Shown here: positions 62,201 to 64,000 of the stretch, one piece after another | How the letters are laid out: the number at the start of each line of letters is the position of its first letter | Numbering within the stretch: position 1 is the first letter of the stretch | Source: an uncultured Lachnospiraceae bacterium | GTDB taxonomy: Bacteria > Bacillota > Clostridia > Lachnospirales > Lachnospiraceae | Length of the DNA stretch: 64,000 nt | NCBI GenBank assembly: GCA_948473115.1 | Contig: CAOKWI010000001.1 | Span: 62,001-126,000, forward strand | Direction: 5' to 3' | Notes under the pieces: model-generated | The model's database searches: none | The model's input: only the letters and a program-made list of their open reading frames with translations | Told to the model about the DNA's origin: nothing | Position numbers and translations under genes: made by a program

Positions 62201-64000
62201 TTACAATTCCCTGTCCTTTAGGTTCAGGGTGTCATAATGATATCTGTCCGCATCGGACACCTTATCTGTCCGAACCTCGCCTTCCTGGGTGCTGAGCAGC
62301 AGATGGCAGTCTTCCAGCCATGCGGTCATGCCGCCGGACCATTCCCGGAAAAGGTCGTCATCATAGATTTCCGCATTGCCGTTGCCGCTTAACTCGAAAT
62401 CAAAGCGGGATCCGGCAATCTGACGGATACTGCCGTCTTCGCCCAGACGATACACCCAATAGCCATATCCTCCGAAATCCCAGCGATCCTCCACATACAC
62501 ATTCATGAGAAAGGCAGTGCCATCCCTTTCGCCGAGATAAATATTGTTCCAGCCCGCCCGGGCAATATGGGCGTCCTGTGTATAGAGAAGCTCCCCGGAT
62601 GCGTTTTTAAACAGCACGATGCCGCTGTCACCGTCCCCGATATTTCCTGTGTATACCTCAATGGTCTCGATGCCCGGACAGTCGGCTATGTCTGCGGATT
62701 CTGCACTCACAAGGGAATAATACGTTTCAAACGTCTCTTCTCCCCCGTTCTCCAGCAAAAAGCCGTAAACATTACTACTGGGGCTGTAGCGGTCGAAAGA
62801 GATCCCGTAATGCAGCAGGGCGCTGTCCAGGGCAGCCGATGTGATCACCCCGTCCTTCAGGGTAATGCGGCACGGGGATATCTGCCATTCGGAGCCAGCC
62901 GAGATCAGGTCGGCAAACACATCGAATGTGACGGTCTCATAGTCAAGTGTATCCATGTGATAGTTGACCATAAATTCACAGTCCTCCCCAAAAGCGAGGG
63001 GCTCCATGCCGTCATAGGGTTCTTTGTAAGAGGACGTATAGCGGTCAATGGCCCTGGCACTTCGTGAAAGGCTTTGGATGCCTACACTGTAAACGCCGTC
63101 TGCGCCCATGATTCCCCCTGTCTGGGGAAGAGGGGCGCTCTCTCCGTTTCCGGGATCGAAGGATTGTCGTCCGCCCGGTTCCGGGATCGAAAGACTGTCG
63201 TCCGCCTCCAGGTCAAACCGGATGTGGAATCCGAAGCCTGCAAGCGTTTGTTGAAGTTCCGATGCAGACAGTTCTATGGTGAGCATCTGCCCACCTGCTT
63301 CATTTTCCGTGACAGCCAGGACAGGGGTGGAGGCAATCAGGCGGGACTGATCGCTTTCCGGGATTTGCGTCAGGTAGGCTGTGTCTTCCGGCTCTTCCCT
63401 GTAGAGAGACAGGATATCGCCGGGGCTGGCCGACGGGGCATCTGTAACCACCCCGCCGGGGAAGGTCAGCCGGTAAGCGCTGTCCGGCTGTCCGGAGCCG
63501 CCTGCGTCTTCCAGGGCGAGCCCCTGCCACATAATGGTGATGCTTTGGGCAGAGGTTGAAAATTCTGCGGGCCACAGACTGTCTATGATCAGGGGGTCTT
63601 CCGCAGAGTCAAAGGTGACAGCGGCCAGATCTCCCGGCAAAAGCTGGTGAGGATCCCGCTCATCGCCGGGTTCGAAATAGGTATCAATGGTCTCGGCGGC
63701 TGGGATCTCCACCTCACCTATCCCGGGGCAGAGCAGCAGTTGCCGGGAATTGCCCTCAACAATAACATCTGTTACAATTCCGTAAAAGGTCAGATAGCTG
63801 CCGGATTCTTCCCTTTCCTCTGGCCTGGCAGGATTGGCCAGCAGGACGATGGCCGTTACGGCGCACAGCCCTGCTGCAATGCATGCGGCAAAGGCGGCAG
63901 GCTTTTTATACCGGAGGATATTTTTAATCCGGCTGCCGGCATCTCCTTCGCCAAAAGCCAGGGGAATGCCGTTCACAATGCGCTTTCCGGTGGAGAGGCA
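62201..64000 (-). CDS. BlaR1/M56-type membrane protein, 5' part outside window
   Basis: C-terminal ~590 residues of a BlaR1-like M56 protein on the minus strand. The visible start (LSTGKRIVNGIPLAFGEGDAGSRIKNILRYKKP read in pieces) is the family stretch after the metallopeptidase domain; the frame is open to the window edge, so the HExxH part lies outside. A membrane helix follows (FAACIAAGLCAVTAIVLLA), and then a large outside beta-rich sensor of ~500 residues with LRY/GDGDSGIVLF-like strands. Such proteins sense cell-wall stress or beta-lactams and usually pair with a BlaI repressor, which is not in the window. Confidence 0.8.
   Translation of the reverse strand, partial: CLSTGKRIVNGIPLAFGEGDAGSRIKNILRYKKPAAFAACIAAGLCAVTAIVLLANPARPEEREESGSYLTFYGIVTDVIVEGNSRQLLLCPGIGEVEIPAAETIDTYFEPGDERDPHQLLPGDLAAVTFDSAEDPLIIDSLWPAEFSTSAQSITIMWQGLALEDAGGSGQPDSAYRLTFPGGVVTDAPSASPGDILSLYREEPEDTAYLTQIPESDQSRLIASTPVLAVTENEAGGQMLTIELSASELQQTLAGFGFHIRFDLEADDSLSIPEPGGRQSFDPGNGESAPLPQTGGIMGADGVYSVGIQSLSRSARAIDRYTSSYKEPYDGMEPLAFGEDCEFMVNYHMDTLDYETVTFDVFADLISAGSEWQISPCRITLKDGVITSAALDSALLHYGISFDRYSPSSNVYGFLLENGGEETFETYYSLVSAESADIADCPGIETIEVYTGNIGDGDSGIVLFKNASGELLYTQDAHIARAGWNNIYLGERDGTAFLMNVYVEDRWDFGGYGYWVYRLGEDGSIRQIAGSRFDFELSGNGNAEIYDDDLFREWSGGMTAWLEDCHLLLSTQEGEVRTDKVSDADRYHYDTLNLKDREL

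Overview
The window looks like chromosomal DNA of a low-to-mid GC Bacillota, most likely a Lachnospiraceae-type gut anaerobe. The reasons are strong AGGAGG-type ribosome binding sites, split transketolase subunits, BlaR1/M56 and Na/Pi (NptA/PhoU) style genes, an Rpn remnant, and Gram-positive-style glycan decoration genes (YfhO, GtrA, MBOAT). No rRNA, tRNA or CRISPR array was seen. All family calls come from reading motifs; no database search was run.

Region 1 (1-36.8 kb) is a surface polysaccharide locus, almost entirely on the + strand. It holds an ABC-2 exporter (permease and ATPase), two GT4-type glycosyltransferases, a small membrane-anchored beta protein, and three YfhO-like membrane glycosyltransferases. 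A CDP-sugar cassette follows (rfbF, split transketolase pair, SDR, rfbG), with a GtrB/CsbB-like GT2, a sulfotransferase and an APH-like kinase. Next comes a cassette of two cytidylyltransferases around a DRE-TIM aldolase, a PurF-like phosphoribosyltransferase and kdsB, then GtrA, an MBOAT acyltransferase and its SGNH partner. After a divergent AraC regulator the locus ends in gmd, an fcl-like gene, manC and manA. The main discovery is a set of six poly-G runs (8 to 12 G) inside coding sequence between 9.6 and 26.5 kb. Two G12 runs put a YfhO gene and the MBOAT gene out of frame in exactly the way that losing one G would repair. This looks like multi-gene phase variation of glycan decoration.

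Region 2 (36.8-53.2 kb) is accessory DNA. It starts with an array of TAACCGTATACGGGTAA-like repeats, two small orphan genes and broken gene fragments (oxidoreductase, AAA/PD-(D/E)XK, Rpn). It then carries a Mokosh type I-like defence operon (Ser/Thr kinase-helicase fusion plus PLD nuclease) with an extra pseudokinase gene. Last is an unrecognised operon with a C39-like cysteine peptidase, a coiled-coil protein, two tandem paralogous small GTPases and a partner protein. The same 85-base hairpin repeat stands before each of the three modules. A degenerate copy of the manA 3' end lies at 47.6 kb, suggesting how the island was assembled.

Region 3 (53.3-64 kb) is ordinary metabolism: a Na/Pi cotransporter behind a Pho-box-like site, a DUF885 peptidase-like protein, a pentose operon (FGGY kinase, araD, split transketolase) and a truncated BlaR1/M56 gene. 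Small MITE-like palindromic elements are scattered here and at 29 kb, one with a clean 8-bp target duplication.
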